From positions 1 to 29,347 of the forward strand of contig JAGHSU010000090.1 of the NCBI GenBank assembly GCA_018065685.1: 29,347 bases of DNA, in the 5' to 3' direction. Shown piece after piece: positions 21,763 to 29,312 of this stretch. Below the pieces are notes generated by a model that had not been told where the DNA came from, did no database searches, and worked only from the letters and a program-made list of their open reading frames with translations. Position 1 is the stretch's first letter; every line of letters begins with the position of its first letter. The translations under genes and the position numbers were made by a program. The DNA comes from Candidatus Methanocorpusculum equi. GTDB lineage: Archaea; Halobacteriota; Methanomicrobia; Methanomicrobiales; Methanocorpusculaceae.

Positions 21763-22892
21763 TACTGCTCCTCCTCTGCGATTCCGAACCAGTACTCGGT
21801 GCCAATCTTACGGGTTCTTACAAACTCCGCGATGTCGTCGTAGGTTACTTCCTGGCCGCCGAGACCTGCGATGATGCGTGCCATCTTTGCCTCCGGGTAG
21901 CGCGCCTGGATTTCTCCTGCGACAACGCCGCCGAATCCGAATGAATAGTCACGGTCAATGACAACAAGTTCACGCCCCTGTATCTTCATGTCAAGCGGGA
22001 AGGGGCGAAGCCATCTGATGCGCATGACACCTGCTTTGACACCTTCTTTTCTGAGGATATCTGCTGCGACCTCTGCCTCTTTTCCAAGGGTTCCCATTGC
22101 GACGATAATGACACCCGCGTCATCACAGAGGTACTCTTCTACGGGTGCGTAGCGTCTTCCGAAGCGTTTTGCAAACTCCTCTTCGGTTTCGCTGATGACC
22201 GTGCGTGCTGCACGCTGGGCCTTTTCCATGTCGAATCTGAACTGGAAGTGGACGTTTGAAGGACTCATTGCCCCGTAGCCGTGCGGGTCGTCCATGTCAA
22301 TTGCATGCGGTAAGGAGATCGGGGGGATGAAGTCTCCGGGTTCGGTCATCTCATACGGCTGCATAATGTGGGATAACAGGAATCCGTCCATGTTTATCAT
22401 GACGGGCAGGAGGGCTCTGTTGTCTTCGGCGATTCTGAAGGCCATTAATGCCGCATCGTATGCTTCCTGAACGGTTGAGACGTAGACCTGCAGCCATCCG
22501 GTGTCACGCTGGGATAATGCGTCTGAGTGTTCCGCCCAGGTGTTCCAGCCGGGAGCGATGGTTCTGTTTACCTGACCCATAACAATCGGGAGGCGTGCTC
22601 CTGCCGCCCAGTGGAGCATTTCGTGCATATATAATAATCCGTGTGAGCTGGTTGCGGTAAAGACACGTACACCGGTTGCTGCAGCCCCGATACAGGCGGT
22701 CATCGCGGAGTGTTCGGACTCGACCGGGATGTAGCGTGCATCCATCTCCCCTGCTTCGACATATTCTGCGATTGATTCGATGATCTCCGTCTGCGGAGTG
22801 ATGGGGTATGCGGCAACAACGGTCGGTTTTGCCATCTTTACGGCAGCGGCCACTGCTTTGTTTCCGGTTCCCATTACCAGGTTGTTTTTCAT
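21762..22892 (-). CDS. porA: 2-oxoacid (pyruvate):ferredoxin oxidoreductase, alpha subunit
   Basis: A 376-residue alpha subunit. The opening GNKAVAAAVKMAKPTVVAAYPITPQTEI is the PorA signature, followed by ESEHSAMTACIGAAATGVRVFTATSSHGL, then NMDGFLLSH and the C-terminal domain with VVIDRDYSFGFGGVVAGE. It houses the pyrimidine half of the TPP site together with the beta subunit. Pyruvate is the best guess in a methanogen, making pyruvate from acetyl-CoA and CO2 for biosynthesis. Other 2-oxoacids cannot be fully excluded. Confidence 0.92.
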   Translation of the reverse strand: MKNNLVMGTGNKAVAAAVKMAKPTVVAAYPITPQTEIIESIAEYVEAGEMDARYIPVESEHSAMTACIGAAATGVRVFTATSSHGLLYMHEMLHWAAGARLPIVMGQVNRTIAPGWNTWAEHSDALSQRDTGWLQVYVSTVQEAYDAALMAFRIAEDNRALLPVMINMDGFLLSHIMQPYEMTEPGDFIPPISLPHAIDMDDPHGYGAMSPSNVHFQFRFDMEKAQRAARTVISETEEEFAKRFGRRYAPVEEYLCDDAGVIIVAMGTLGKEAEVAADILRKEGVKAGVMRIRWLRPFPLDMKIQGRELVVIDRDYSFGFGGVVAGEIQARYPEAKMARIIAGLGGQEVTYDDIAEFVRTRKIGTEYWFGIAEEEQ

Positions 22893-23779
22893 AAGGCACC
22901 CTCCGAGATTTTTACTTCTGCTTCCATTTTTCTCAGGTTTTTGTCGACGTTTGCCTGAATCTGTGCGGCGAGTGCTGCATCCACCTTTTTATATCTTCCC
23001 TGCATCGAGAGGTAGTCGGTTACCGGGACCGGTCTTTTCATGGCGGCCTTTGAGGGGGCGCTGATGGTGAGCTTGTCGTACTCTTTTTCCCAGAGGACCC
23101 AGATGCCGGATTTGACTGCGAGTTTTCCTACTTCGACGGTCTTCTCCGAAGGCGTCTTCCAGCCCGGCGGGCACGGGGCTAAGATGTGGATGAACTTCGG
23201 CCCGGGAATAGAGATGGCTTTTTTCACCTTGTTGTAGAGGTCTGCGGGGTATGAGGCACATGCTGTTGCCTGATAGGGAAGGTTGTGTGCTTCAATCATC
23301 CGGTCAAGGTCTTTTTTGACGATGCGTTTTCCGTTCGGTGTTGTGGTTGTTATAGCGCCGAGCGGGGTTGCGCCGGATCTCTGCATTCCGGTGTTTCCGT
23401 ATGCTTCGTTGTCGTAGCAGATATATAAGAAGTCTTCTTCGCGTTCAAGTGCGCCGGAGAGGGCCTGGATACCGATATCGGCTGTTCCTCCGTCACCGGC
23501 ATAGACGATGACGTTGGTCTTTTTACCTTTTGCACGGAACGCTTCGGACATTCCGGATGCGCATGCCGCGGCTGCTGCAAAGGCAATGTTGTAGACAGGG
23601 ATAGTATGCAGCATGTACGGATACACCCCCTGAATGACACTGTTGCAGCAGGCAGGGATTACCAGAACCGTGTCCCGTCCTGCGGCTTTTAATATATATC
23701 GGAGTGCCAGCAGTGATCCGCAGCCTGCACAGGTTGACGGACACTTTAAGAGCATCTCCTCTTTTGGAATTTCTGTCAT
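22889..23779 (-). CDS. porB: 2-oxoacid (pyruvate):ferredoxin oxidoreductase, beta (TPP) subunit
   Basis: A 296-residue TPP-binding subunit. The N-terminus has the cluster ligands STCAGCGSLLALRY. The TPP/Mg motif GDGGTADIG is followed by YICYDNEAYGNTGMQRSGATP, which is the pyruvate-family form. A further CPPGWKTP segment has a cluster/substrate role. It is the first gene here (order beta-alpha-gamma-delta), with TATA-like TATTATATTA at 23801-23810 about 27 bases before the ATG, so its transcript is probably leaderless. It overlaps porA by four bases. Confidence 0.92.
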   Translation of the reverse strand: MTEIPKEEMLLKCPSTCAGCGSLLALRYILKAAGRDTVLVIPACCNSVIQGVYPYMLHTIPVYNIAFAAAAACASGMSEAFRAKGKKTNVIVYAGDGGTADIGIQALSGALEREEDFLYICYDNEAYGNTGMQRSGATPLGAITTTTPNGKRIVKKDLDRMIEAHNLPYQATACASYPADLYNKVKKAISIPGPKFIHILAPCPPGWKTPSEKTVEVGKLAVKSGIWVLWEKEYDKLTISAPSKAAMKRPVPVTDYLSMQGRYKKVDAALAAQIQANVDKNLRKMEAEVKISEGAL

Positions 23780-23800
23780 GAAATCATTATTAATTTGTCA

Positions 23801-23810
23801 TAATATAATA
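23801..23810 (-). promoter_or_regulatory. TATA box of the POR operon (leaderless)
   Basis: Minus-strand TATTATATTA centred 27 bases before the porB ATG at 23779. No ribosome site precedes that ATG, in keeping with a leaderless mRNA. The 175-bp gap to the divergent carbonic-anhydrase-like gene has little else. Confidence 0.6.
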
Positions 23811-23954
23811 TGAGGGTTGTCCTTTGAGGGTGTGGGGGTTGAGTTCTCAGTGCCATGCTTTTTCAGGAACTATTATTCCAGACAGCATCTCACAAGTTTT
23901 CCCCCACATAAACCACAACCGTCTTATTCGAATACTGCCTAACATATACACACT

Positions 23955-24446
23955 ATGGAATCTGGTGCACGTTCTACCGGAAAAAATACCTATATTGCCC
24001 CCAATGCGACCGTCTGCGGTGATGTAACGCTCAAAGACCATGTCACCATCCTCTTCGGCGCCGTGCTGCGGGCGGATACGGACTCAATAACAATAGGAAA
24101 CGGTTCAAATGTACAGGACAACGCCGTCATCCATGAAAGCGCCGGCTATCCGGTCAAAATCGGCGAGAATGTCTCAATCGGACACGGAGCAATCGTCCAT
24201 GGAGCGGTTATAGAGGACAACGTCCTAATCGGCATGGGAGCGATTGTCCTAAACGGCGCAAAAATCGGTGAAGGTTCCCTCGTCGCGGCAGGAGCTGTTG
24301 TGACCGAAGGTGCTGAAATTCCGCCGCGTTCCCTTGTTATGGGCGTTCCCGGAAAAGTAAAGCGTGAACTTACTGAAGAGGAATACCTGAAAAATATCGC
24401 AAACGCAAAACGGTACGCTGAGCTCGGGGAGAAATATCAGAAATGA
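23955..24446 (+). CDS. gamma-carbonic anhydrase-like protein (left-handed beta-helix, CamH type)
   Basis: A 163-residue left-handed beta-helix protein of hexapeptide repeats (VTLKDHVTILFGAVLRAD; GAVIEDNVLIGMGAIV; NGAKIGEGSLVAAGAVV). Possible metal ligands are H60, H77 and H82 (VIHES; SIGHGAIVHG), the spacing expected for gamma carbonic anhydrases, and R39 and Q54 are also in place. It lacks the acidic loop of the secreted Cam enzyme and has no signal peptide, so it resembles the cytoplasmic CamH group. It starts with ATG at 23955 and no ribosome site, so probably leaderless. Its end overlaps the next gene by four bases. Confidence 0.9.
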   Translation: MESGARSTGKNTYIAPNATVCGDVTLKDHVTILFGAVLRADTDSITIGNGSNVQDNAVIHESAGYPVKIGENVSIGHGAIVHGAVIEDNVLIGMGAIVLNGAKIGEGSLVAAGAVVTEGAEIPPRSLVMGVPGKVKRELTEEEYLKNIANAKRYAELGEKYQK

Positions 24447-25762
24447 CGGAAATGAAAGAAATAAAAGAGACGGCGGAAATAAAAGAGATGAAGCACTGTG
24501 TGGTAATCGGCGGAGGAGTTGCAGGAATTCAGGCGGCAATGGACCTTGCAAACAACGAAATACATGTCACCATCATAGAGCGTGAACCCTCCATCGGCGG
24601 CCACATGGCGATGCTGGATAAAACATTTCCCACAAACGACTGCTCGATGTGCATTTTATCCCCGAAGATGGCAGAGGTTTCCCGCCACAAAAATATCACC
24701 ATCCTGACCATGACCGAAGTGGAAAAAATCGAAGGTACTGCAGGGGATTTCACGATCACTGTCACAAAACACCCCCGCTACATCAAAGAGAGTGAGTGCA
24801 CCGGATGCGGAGACTGTATCACTGTCTGTCCGGTCGAGGTCTACAACAGGTTTGATGCGGGGCTTGGCGTCCGGAAAGCCATCTACAAACCCCACGCCCA
24901 GGCCGTTCCGAATCTGGTGGTCCGCGATGCCCTCCACTGTATTAACTGCAGACTCTGCGAAGATGCCTGCGGAAAACACGCAGTCCTGAAACTGACAGAA
25001 GATACCGTAAAGACAGAGGAGATAAAAGCGGATTCAGTCATTATTGCAACCGGCTACACCCTCTTTGAGGCGCAGAAAAAATCGCAGTTCGGCTATCTGA
25101 AATATGCGGATGTCATCACCTCCCTCGAGTTTGAACGGATGATTAACGCGGGAGGGCCTACATCCGGAAATCTGCGCCGCCTATCCAACGGAAAAACACC
25201 GGAAAGTGTTGTCTTTGTCCAGTGTGTCGGCTCCCGTGACGTTTCGATGAACCGGAACTACTGCTCATGCGTCTGCTGCATGTATGCACTGAAAAACGCC
25301 ATGCTTATCCGCGAACACTACCCGGAAACCGAAGTGGCTATCCTCTATAACGATATCCGTGCCTACGGAAAAGGATACGAAGAGTACTATGCGCGGGCCA
25401 AAAAAGCGGGTGTTGTCTTCATCCGTGCCTTCCCGGGCGAAGTGGAAAATGCAGGAGACCGTCTGGTGCTCCCCATAGAAAACACCGAAACCGGTGAGTT
25501 TGTCCGCCTCGAGGCAGACCTGATTGTATTATCAGTCGGCATGTCTCCGGAGCCGGACACCGTAAAGCTTGCAGAAAAACTCGGAATTACCCTCGACAAA
25601 TTCAGTTTCCTCTCGCCTGAGGACAGATACGCCCCTGCAAAAACAGGGATTCCGGGAATCTTTGCGGCAGGAGCTGCAGTCGCACCAAAAGACATCCCCG
25701 ACTCAGTCATCTCCGGCGGTGCTGCCGCCTCATGTGCATACATATCAATGAACGGGAGATAA
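24443..25762 (+). CDS. short HdrA-like flavoprotein (CoB-CoM heterodisulfide reductase subunit A family)
   Basis: A 439-residue HdrA-like protein against about 650 for full HdrA. It has FAD motif GGGVAGIQAAMDLA (23-36) and C67/C70 in NDCSMCILSPK. Two [4Fe-4S] motifs lie at 119-129 (CTGCGDCITVC) and 166-176 (CINCRLCEDAC). The HdrA-specific QCVGSRD and NYCSCVCCMYALKNAM segment is present, as is DIRAYGKGYEEYYARA. The extra N-terminal domain and the C-terminal ferredoxin domain of HdrA are missing. It could be an electron-bifurcating or flavin-linked reductase partner. No HdrB, HdrC or MvhD gene is nearby. The first 16 residues are a Glu/Lys repeat made by a DNA duplication, and M16 could be the true start. 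Confidence 0.9.
   Translation: MTEMKEIKETAEIKEMKHCVVIGGGVAGIQAAMDLANNEIHVTIIEREPSIGGHMAMLDKTFPTNDCSMCILSPKMAEVSRHKNITILTMTEVEKIEGTAGDFTITVTKHPRYIKESECTGCGDCITVCPVEVYNRFDAGLGVRKAIYKPHAQAVPNLVVRDALHCINCRLCEDACGKHAVLKLTEDTVKTEEIKADSVIIATGYTLFEAQKKSQFGYLKYADVITSLEFERMINAGGPTSGNLRRLSNGKTPESVVFVQCVGSRDVSMNRNYCSCVCCMYALKNAMLIREHYPETEVAILYNDIRAYGKGYEEYYARAKKAGVVFIRAFPGEVENAGDRLVLPIENTETGEFVRLEADLIVLSVGMSPEPDTVKLAEKLGITLDKFSFLSPEDRYAPAKTGIPGIFAAGAAVAPKDIPDSVISGGAAASCAYISMNGR
24458..24488 (+). repeat. 13-bp duplication in the start region of the HdrA-like gene
   Basis: GAAATAAAAGAGA occurs at 24458-24470 and again at 24476-24488, with a 5-base spacer. Translated, it gives the EIKE repeat before M16 (ATG 24488-24490). 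It probably arose by slippage; it may add a purine-rich ribosome site ahead of M16. Confidence 0.6.
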
Positions 25763-25767
25763 TCGGA

Positions 25768-26823
25768 ATGATTCAGAAGCACACCTCAAAGGCAAAGGCG
25801 GGAGCAGCAAACATTCTCGAAGAAAAAACCATCTGGTGGGATGATGACAAAAGCTGCATCATGGCAGTCGAGCAGACGCTTCTTCCGACAGAGTACAAAA
25901 TTGTTGAAATAACCACTGTTGATGCACTCGCTGATGCCATAAAGCGCCTTGCGGTCCGCGGAGCGCCCGCGCTTGGCGTTGCAGGGGCGCTTGGAATGGC
26001 ACTCTCCGCCCGTTCGGCACCAGACGAGGGATTTGAGGACGCGGTAGCAGCCGATGCCGCAAAACTGATTCAGACGCGCCCCACTGCCGTGAATCTTTCA
26101 TTGGGGGTTAAAAAAGTCTGTATGGCTATGGAAAATCTCCCGCCTGAGATGGCGCGTGTGATGGGGCTTTACTCCGCAAAACTCATCGCGGAAGAGGATA
26201 CAAAAACCTGCATGACCTTAGGCCACAACGGCGCCCGCCTTCTCCCGCAGATAGGAACTGTCTTAACCCACTGCAACGCAGGAGCCCTTGCCTGCTCCTC
26301 ATGGGGAACAGCTCTTGGTGTAATCCGCTCTGCCTGGAAGATGGGAAAACAAATCTCTGTTTATTCCTGTGAGACACGTCCGCTGCTGCAGGGCTCCCGC
26401 CTTACCGCGTTTGAGCTTGCCCGCGACAAAATCCCGGTGACCACTATCACAGACAGCACCGCGGCATATCTTATGCAGCAGAAAAAAATCGACGCGGTAA
26501 TTGTAGGAGCCGACAGAATCACTCAGGATGCGGTCTTTAATAAAATCGGCACCTACATGCATGCGGTCTGTGCACGCTATCACAACATCCCCTTCTATGT
26601 GGCAGCCCCCGTCTCCACCTTTGACCGTGAGGCAAAAGCAGCAGATATCGTTGTCGAGGAGCGGGGCCGCGCAGAGGTTGCGGAGATGTTCGGGAAAACC
26701 ACAGTCCCAAAGGATGTTCCGGTCGTAAACTATGCGTTCGATGCAACACCGCTCTCACTGGTGTCTGCTATCATTACGGAAAAAGGCGTGCTCTATCCGC
26801 CGTATGACTTTAAGGACCTGTAA
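25768..26823 (+). CDS. mtnA: S-methyl-5-thioribose-1-phosphate isomerase
   Basis: A 351-residue isomerase of the methionine salvage pathway, related to eIF2B. It has the substrate loop LAVRGAPALGVAGALG (61-76), the catalytic cysteine C169 in HCNAGALA and the catalytic aspartate D249 in VIVGADRI. The gap between them (80 residues) equals that between Cys160 and Asp240 of the known bacterial MtnA. CETRPLLQGSRLTAFEL is also diagnostic and argues against ribose-1,5-bisphosphate isomerase. The start at 25768 has the GGGAG ribosome site (25754-25758), and a longer frame from 25732 lies inside the previous gene. It begins six bases after that gene's stop. Confidence 0.94.
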   Translation: MIQKHTSKAKAGAANILEEKTIWWDDDKSCIMAVEQTLLPTEYKIVEITTVDALADAIKRLAVRGAPALGVAGALGMALSARSAPDEGFEDAVAADAAKLIQTRPTAVNLSLGVKKVCMAMENLPPEMARVMGLYSAKLIAEEDTKTCMTLGHNGARLLPQIGTVLTHCNAGALACSSWGTALGVIRSAWKMGKQISVYSCETRPLLQGSRLTAFELARDKIPVTTITDSTAAYLMQQKKIDAVIVGADRITQDAVFNKIGTYMHAVCARYHNIPFYVAAPVSTFDREAKAADIVVEERGRAEVAEMFGKTTVPKDVPVVNYAFDATPLSLVSAIITEKGVLYPPYDFKDL

Positions 26824-26827
26824 ATAG

Positions 26828-27532
26828 ATGTTAGTAGAAATCCCGGTCGCTGTCTTTGACAATCCTGTGCTTAACTCCATCGTGCTGCTTTTAGGAGAGA
26901 TTGCCTTAATCCTCCTTATTCTCTGGGTTATTTTCATCATTGTGACCGGGATTCTTATCCTCTTATCCATCCGCCGGAAAAAAATGTATTTTCCGCGGAT
27001 TCTAAGGCCGGTCCTTTCGATTATGCAGGGGGCAGTCCGTGTCATCTGTTCAATCCTCGGTATTGACGCGGTTGAACTGATGACGTTTATGATAACGATT
27101 GATAACCAGATGAACCTCCATTCATTTGAGAAAACCCCGGTGACCAATCGGGCCGTCTTCTTCCCGCAGTGTCTGCGCTCAGCGGAGTGTCCGGCGCATC
27201 TCACCACTGAGGGGATTATCTGCAGAAACTGCGGCAGGTGCCGGCTGGGAGAGGTGATTCCGGTCCTGGAAGATGCGGGGTATAAGGTTTTTATCTGCCC
27301 CGGGTCCACTCTAATCAAACGGATGGTGAAAAAGTATCCGCCAAAGGCCATGATTGGTGTGGGGGGACTTACCGATCTAAAAGATGTGCTCGAACTCGGG
27401 AGAAGAATCTCCATGACAACCATTGGTGTTGTTACATTAAAAGACGGGTGTGTTGAAACGGATTTGGATTATGATAAACTTCTGGAAACCGCATCCCTCG
27501 GTCTTTCCGGACATCTGTCCCTGAAAAAGTAA
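26828..27532 (+). CDS. DUF116 membrane-anchored Cys-rich protein
   Basis: A 234-residue protein with an N-terminal membrane region (about 17-48) and a cytoplasmic domain with cysteines C115, C121, C132, C135 and C138 (PQCLRSAECPAHL; CRNCGRC). This is the DUF116 pattern, probably a metal or Fe-S cluster site. The later part, GYKVFICPGSTLIKRMVKKYPPKAMIGVGGLTDL, is also characteristic. Function is unknown; DUF116 genes are often next to formyltransferase or radical SAM genes, but here it follows mtnA by 4 bp. No ribosome site is evident; it may be translated by coupling. Confidence 0.85.
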   Translation: MLVEIPVAVFDNPVLNSIVLLLGEIALILLILWVIFIIVTGILILLSIRRKKMYFPRILRPVLSIMQGAVRVICSILGIDAVELMTFMITIDNQMNLHSFEKTPVTNRAVFFPQCLRSAECPAHLTTEGIICRNCGRCRLGEVIPVLEDAGYKVFICPGSTLIKRMVKKYPPKAMIGVGGLTDLKDVLELGRRISMTTIGVVTLKDGCVETDLDYDKLLETASLGLSGHLSLKK

Positions 27533-27572
27533 TCTGATGAAAATAATCCGATGAAAATATCCGATGAAGATA
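27533..27572 (+). repeat. three tandem 13-14-bp repeats before the coiled-coil gene promoter
   Basis: Units TCTGATGAAAATAA (27533-27546), TCCGATGAAAATA (27547-27559) and TCCGATGAAGATA (27560-27572) lie right after the DUF116 stop and just before the TATA box. They could be regulator sites at the upstream side of the promoter or a plain slippage product. Confidence 0.6.
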
Positions 27573-27582
27573 CTTTAATATC
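27572..27582 (+). promoter_or_regulatory. TATA box of the coiled-coil membrane protein gene
   Basis: ACTTTAATATC centred about 31 bases before the ATG at 27608, predicting a nearly leaderless mRNA (about 4-6 nt). Its core CTTTAATAT is the same as in the two shared promoters at 15266 and 19107, but the downstream TAAAGTGA half is not present here. Confidence 0.55.
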
Positions 27583-27607
27583 TTTACATCTCATATAATG
27601 TAGATAT

Positions 27608-28405
27608 ATGACAGGAGAACAAGTACCAAATGTTCCGGCCCCTGAGTCCGCACCTGAGGTTCAGGTGCGTGACCTCACTGACGAAGAGATCATGGAGCGT
27701 GCAAAACAGATTAATGAAGCACGTGAGATTGAACGTCAGGAAGAGCTGAAACGGGCAGAAGCTGTTAAAAAAGCCGAAGAGGCACAAAAGGCCGCAAAGA
27801 TTGCAGAAGCTGAACGCCTCAAAAAACTTGAAGAGGAAAAGAAGGCCGAGGAGCTGAAGCGTGCACGCGCAATGGTCCGTGAGGACGATGAAAGACGTGC
27901 AGCCGAAGAAAAAGCAGCACAGCCGAAGAAAAAACACACCGGTCTTAAAATCTTCCTGGTAATCATCGTAATCTTGCTGATTGCGTTTGGAATTACCATT
28001 GCCTCCCACGGGGTAACCAATGATGTTATTTCAGGTACCGCCACACTGCCGTATCAGTCGACCTACAACATATGGTTGCCCCAGGGTGAGACCTCTGTTG
28101 CAGGAATGACCTTTACAGCCGTCGGTGATGACAGCAGCGTTAAGTTAAGTATTCCGGGTCTTCCCACCCAGACTCTCAATAAAGGACAGACAACGGCTCC
28201 TATTTCCCATAAGATGACGCTTACGCTTCTCTGGGGAGCATGGAAAGTGATGGAGATTAACTACTCTGCAGAGCTCACCTATAAAGGACTGACCACTGAG
28301 AATCTGCTTGCCTTTGGTGCAGTCATTAAGACTGACCGTCAGATTCCCGAATGGCTGCTTGACATCGGTTTATCACTTTCAAAGATTCAGTACAGCAGAG
28401 CATAA
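27608..28405 (+). CDS. unknown coiled-coil membrane protein with an outer beta-rich domain
   Basis: A 265-residue protein that I do not recognise. Residues 24-108 form a long Glu/Lys/Ala coiled coil with heptad repeats. A basic KPKKKH stretch is followed by one membrane helix (about 112-133: LKIFLVIIVILLIAFGITIAS). The last 130 residues are beta-rich and probably outside the cell (GTATLPYQSTYNIWLPQGETSVAGMTF; NYSAELTYKGL). The coiled coil is therefore cytoplasmic and the C-terminus extracytoplasmic by the positive-inside rule. It may be a cell-envelope linker, but no domain family can be named. Confidence 0.75.
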   Translation: MTGEQVPNVPAPESAPEVQVRDLTDEEIMERAKQINEAREIERQEELKRAEAVKKAEEAQKAAKIAEAERLKKLEEEKKAEELKRARAMVREDDERRAAEEKAAQPKKKHTGLKIFLVIIVILLIAFGITIASHGVTNDVISGTATLPYQSTYNIWLPQGETSVAGMTFTAVGDDSSVKLSIPGLPTQTLNKGQTTAPISHKMTLTLLWGAWKVMEINYSAELTYKGLTTENLLAFGAVIKTDRQIPEWLLDIGLSLSKIQYSRA

Positions 28406-28428
28406 CCGGACAACAAACTTCTTTTTTT

Positions 28429-29238
28429 ATGCAGATTTCCTCCTCTGTTTCCCCCTCTGTTTCCTCCTCTGTTTCCTCCTCTGTTTCCGCTGAGAAAATC
28501 CGTGAGTATCTTCCTGAGGGATTTTTCCGGACAGTTATCGTAAAGGAGATGACGGAATCCACCAACGATGATGTAAAAATACTGGCCCGCGAGGGAGCTG
28601 CCGCAGGAGGGGCAGCCGCAGGAGCAGTTGTTATCTCGAACGGGCAGACACGCGGTCGCGGAAGAGGGGACAGATACTTTTATTCACCGGCTGACTCCGG
28701 GGTTTACCTTTCGGTTCTTCTTCCGGTTACAGCTGATAATCTGCTCATGCTCACCCCGTTTGCGGCGGTCTGTGTCTGCAAAACGATTGAGGAGCTCTCT
28801 GACCTTCGTCCGCAGATAAAATGGGTGAATGATATTATCCTCCGCGGAAAAAAAGTCTGCGGAATCCTGTGCGAGTCGCTGCCGCAGGAGAGCTGTACGG
28901 TCGTTGGAATCGGGATTAACTACAGCACAACGGAGTATCCGGAAGATATCAGGGACCGTGCAGGTCCGGTATTTGAAACGAATGTTCCCGATAAAAATGC
29001 ATTCATCGGGAAACTGCTTTGTTATCTTACAGACACAGCGCTTTTTGACCGGTGCATTGAGGAGTACCGGCGCCGGTCGTTCGTTACCGGAAAACGGATT
29101 CTGTTCCGTGAAAACGGGGTGCTGCATACCGCCTATGCAAAAGGGATTGATGACTGCGGGCGGCTTGTTATCCTTGAGGGGGGCAGTGTCAGGACACTGT
29201 TTTCCGGCGAGGTATCTGTAGTCTGTATGTCTGAATAA
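28429..29238 (+). CDS. birA: biotin--protein ligase (BPL domain, no DNA-binding domain)
   Basis: A 269-residue ligase joining biotin to the Lys of a carboxylase. The signature residues are ESTNDD (about 43-48), GQTRGRGRGDRYFYSP in the biotinyl-AMP loop (usual GRGRxGRxW), KWVNDIILRGKKVCGILCE and VVGIGIN. Unlike bacterial BirA it has no helix-turn-helix at the N-terminus. In place of one there are 20 residues of Ser/Val repeats encoded by four 12-bp DNA repeats (28441-28488). Methanogens use biotin for pyruvate carboxylase, so pycA may lie beyond the right edge. The preceding T-run (28421-28428) ends the upstream gene; no ribosome site is visible. Confidence 0.93.
   Translation: MQISSSVSPSVSSSVSSSVSAEKIREYLPEGFFRTVIVKEMTESTNDDVKILAREGAAAGGAAAGAVVISNGQTRGRGRGDRYFYSPADSGVYLSVLLPVTADNLLMLTPFAAVCVCKTIEELSDLRPQIKWVNDIILRGKKVCGILCESLPQESCTVVGIGINYSTTEYPEDIRDRAGPVFETNVPDKNAFIGKLLCYLTDTALFDRCIEEYRRRSFVTGKRILFRENGVLHTAYAKGIDDCGRLVILEGGSVRTLFSGEVSVVCMSE
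28441..28488 (+). repeat. four tandem 12-bp repeats in the 5' end of birA
   Basis: TCCTCTGTTTCC at 28441-28452, CCCTCTGTTTCC at 28453-28464, and TCCTCTGTTTCC again at 28465-28476 and 28477-28488. Because 12 is a multiple of three, copy-number change keeps the frame and adds or removes SSVS. The repeats form a pyrimidine-only-plus-G tract near the start codon. Confidence 0.85.
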
Positions 29239-29303
29239 CCAAAGGCATCTTGTAACTATTCAGCTACCTTCGTGTGTGCGTTTGGGGTTGTTGTTTGTGT
29301 TAT

Positions 29304-29312
29304 GGGGGGGGG
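29304..29312 (+). repeat. run of nine G after birA, within a G/T-rich tract
   Basis: The 109 bases after birA hold no gene. They show a G/T-rich stretch (29276-29316) with nine G in a row, then AT-rich near-repeats (AAATAAACCC, AAATATAAACC, AAATATTTAT) to the window edge, perhaps the start of a promoter for a gene beyond it. Confidence 0.5.

Noticed and set aside
24443..25762. Annotation as full HdrA of the heterodisulfide reductase complex
   Set aside because: It is about 200 residues too short, lacking the first domain and the C-terminal ferredoxin domain, and no HdrB/HdrC is linked.
25732..25767. Longer MtnA start at 25732
   Set aside because: It overlaps the end of the HdrA-like gene; ATG 25768 has GGGAG upstream and follows the stop by five bases.
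28326..28565. Minus-strand frame rich in Glu/Thr (ETEEETEE) opposite birA
   Set aside because: It is the reverse of the 12-bp repeats; no promoter or family match.
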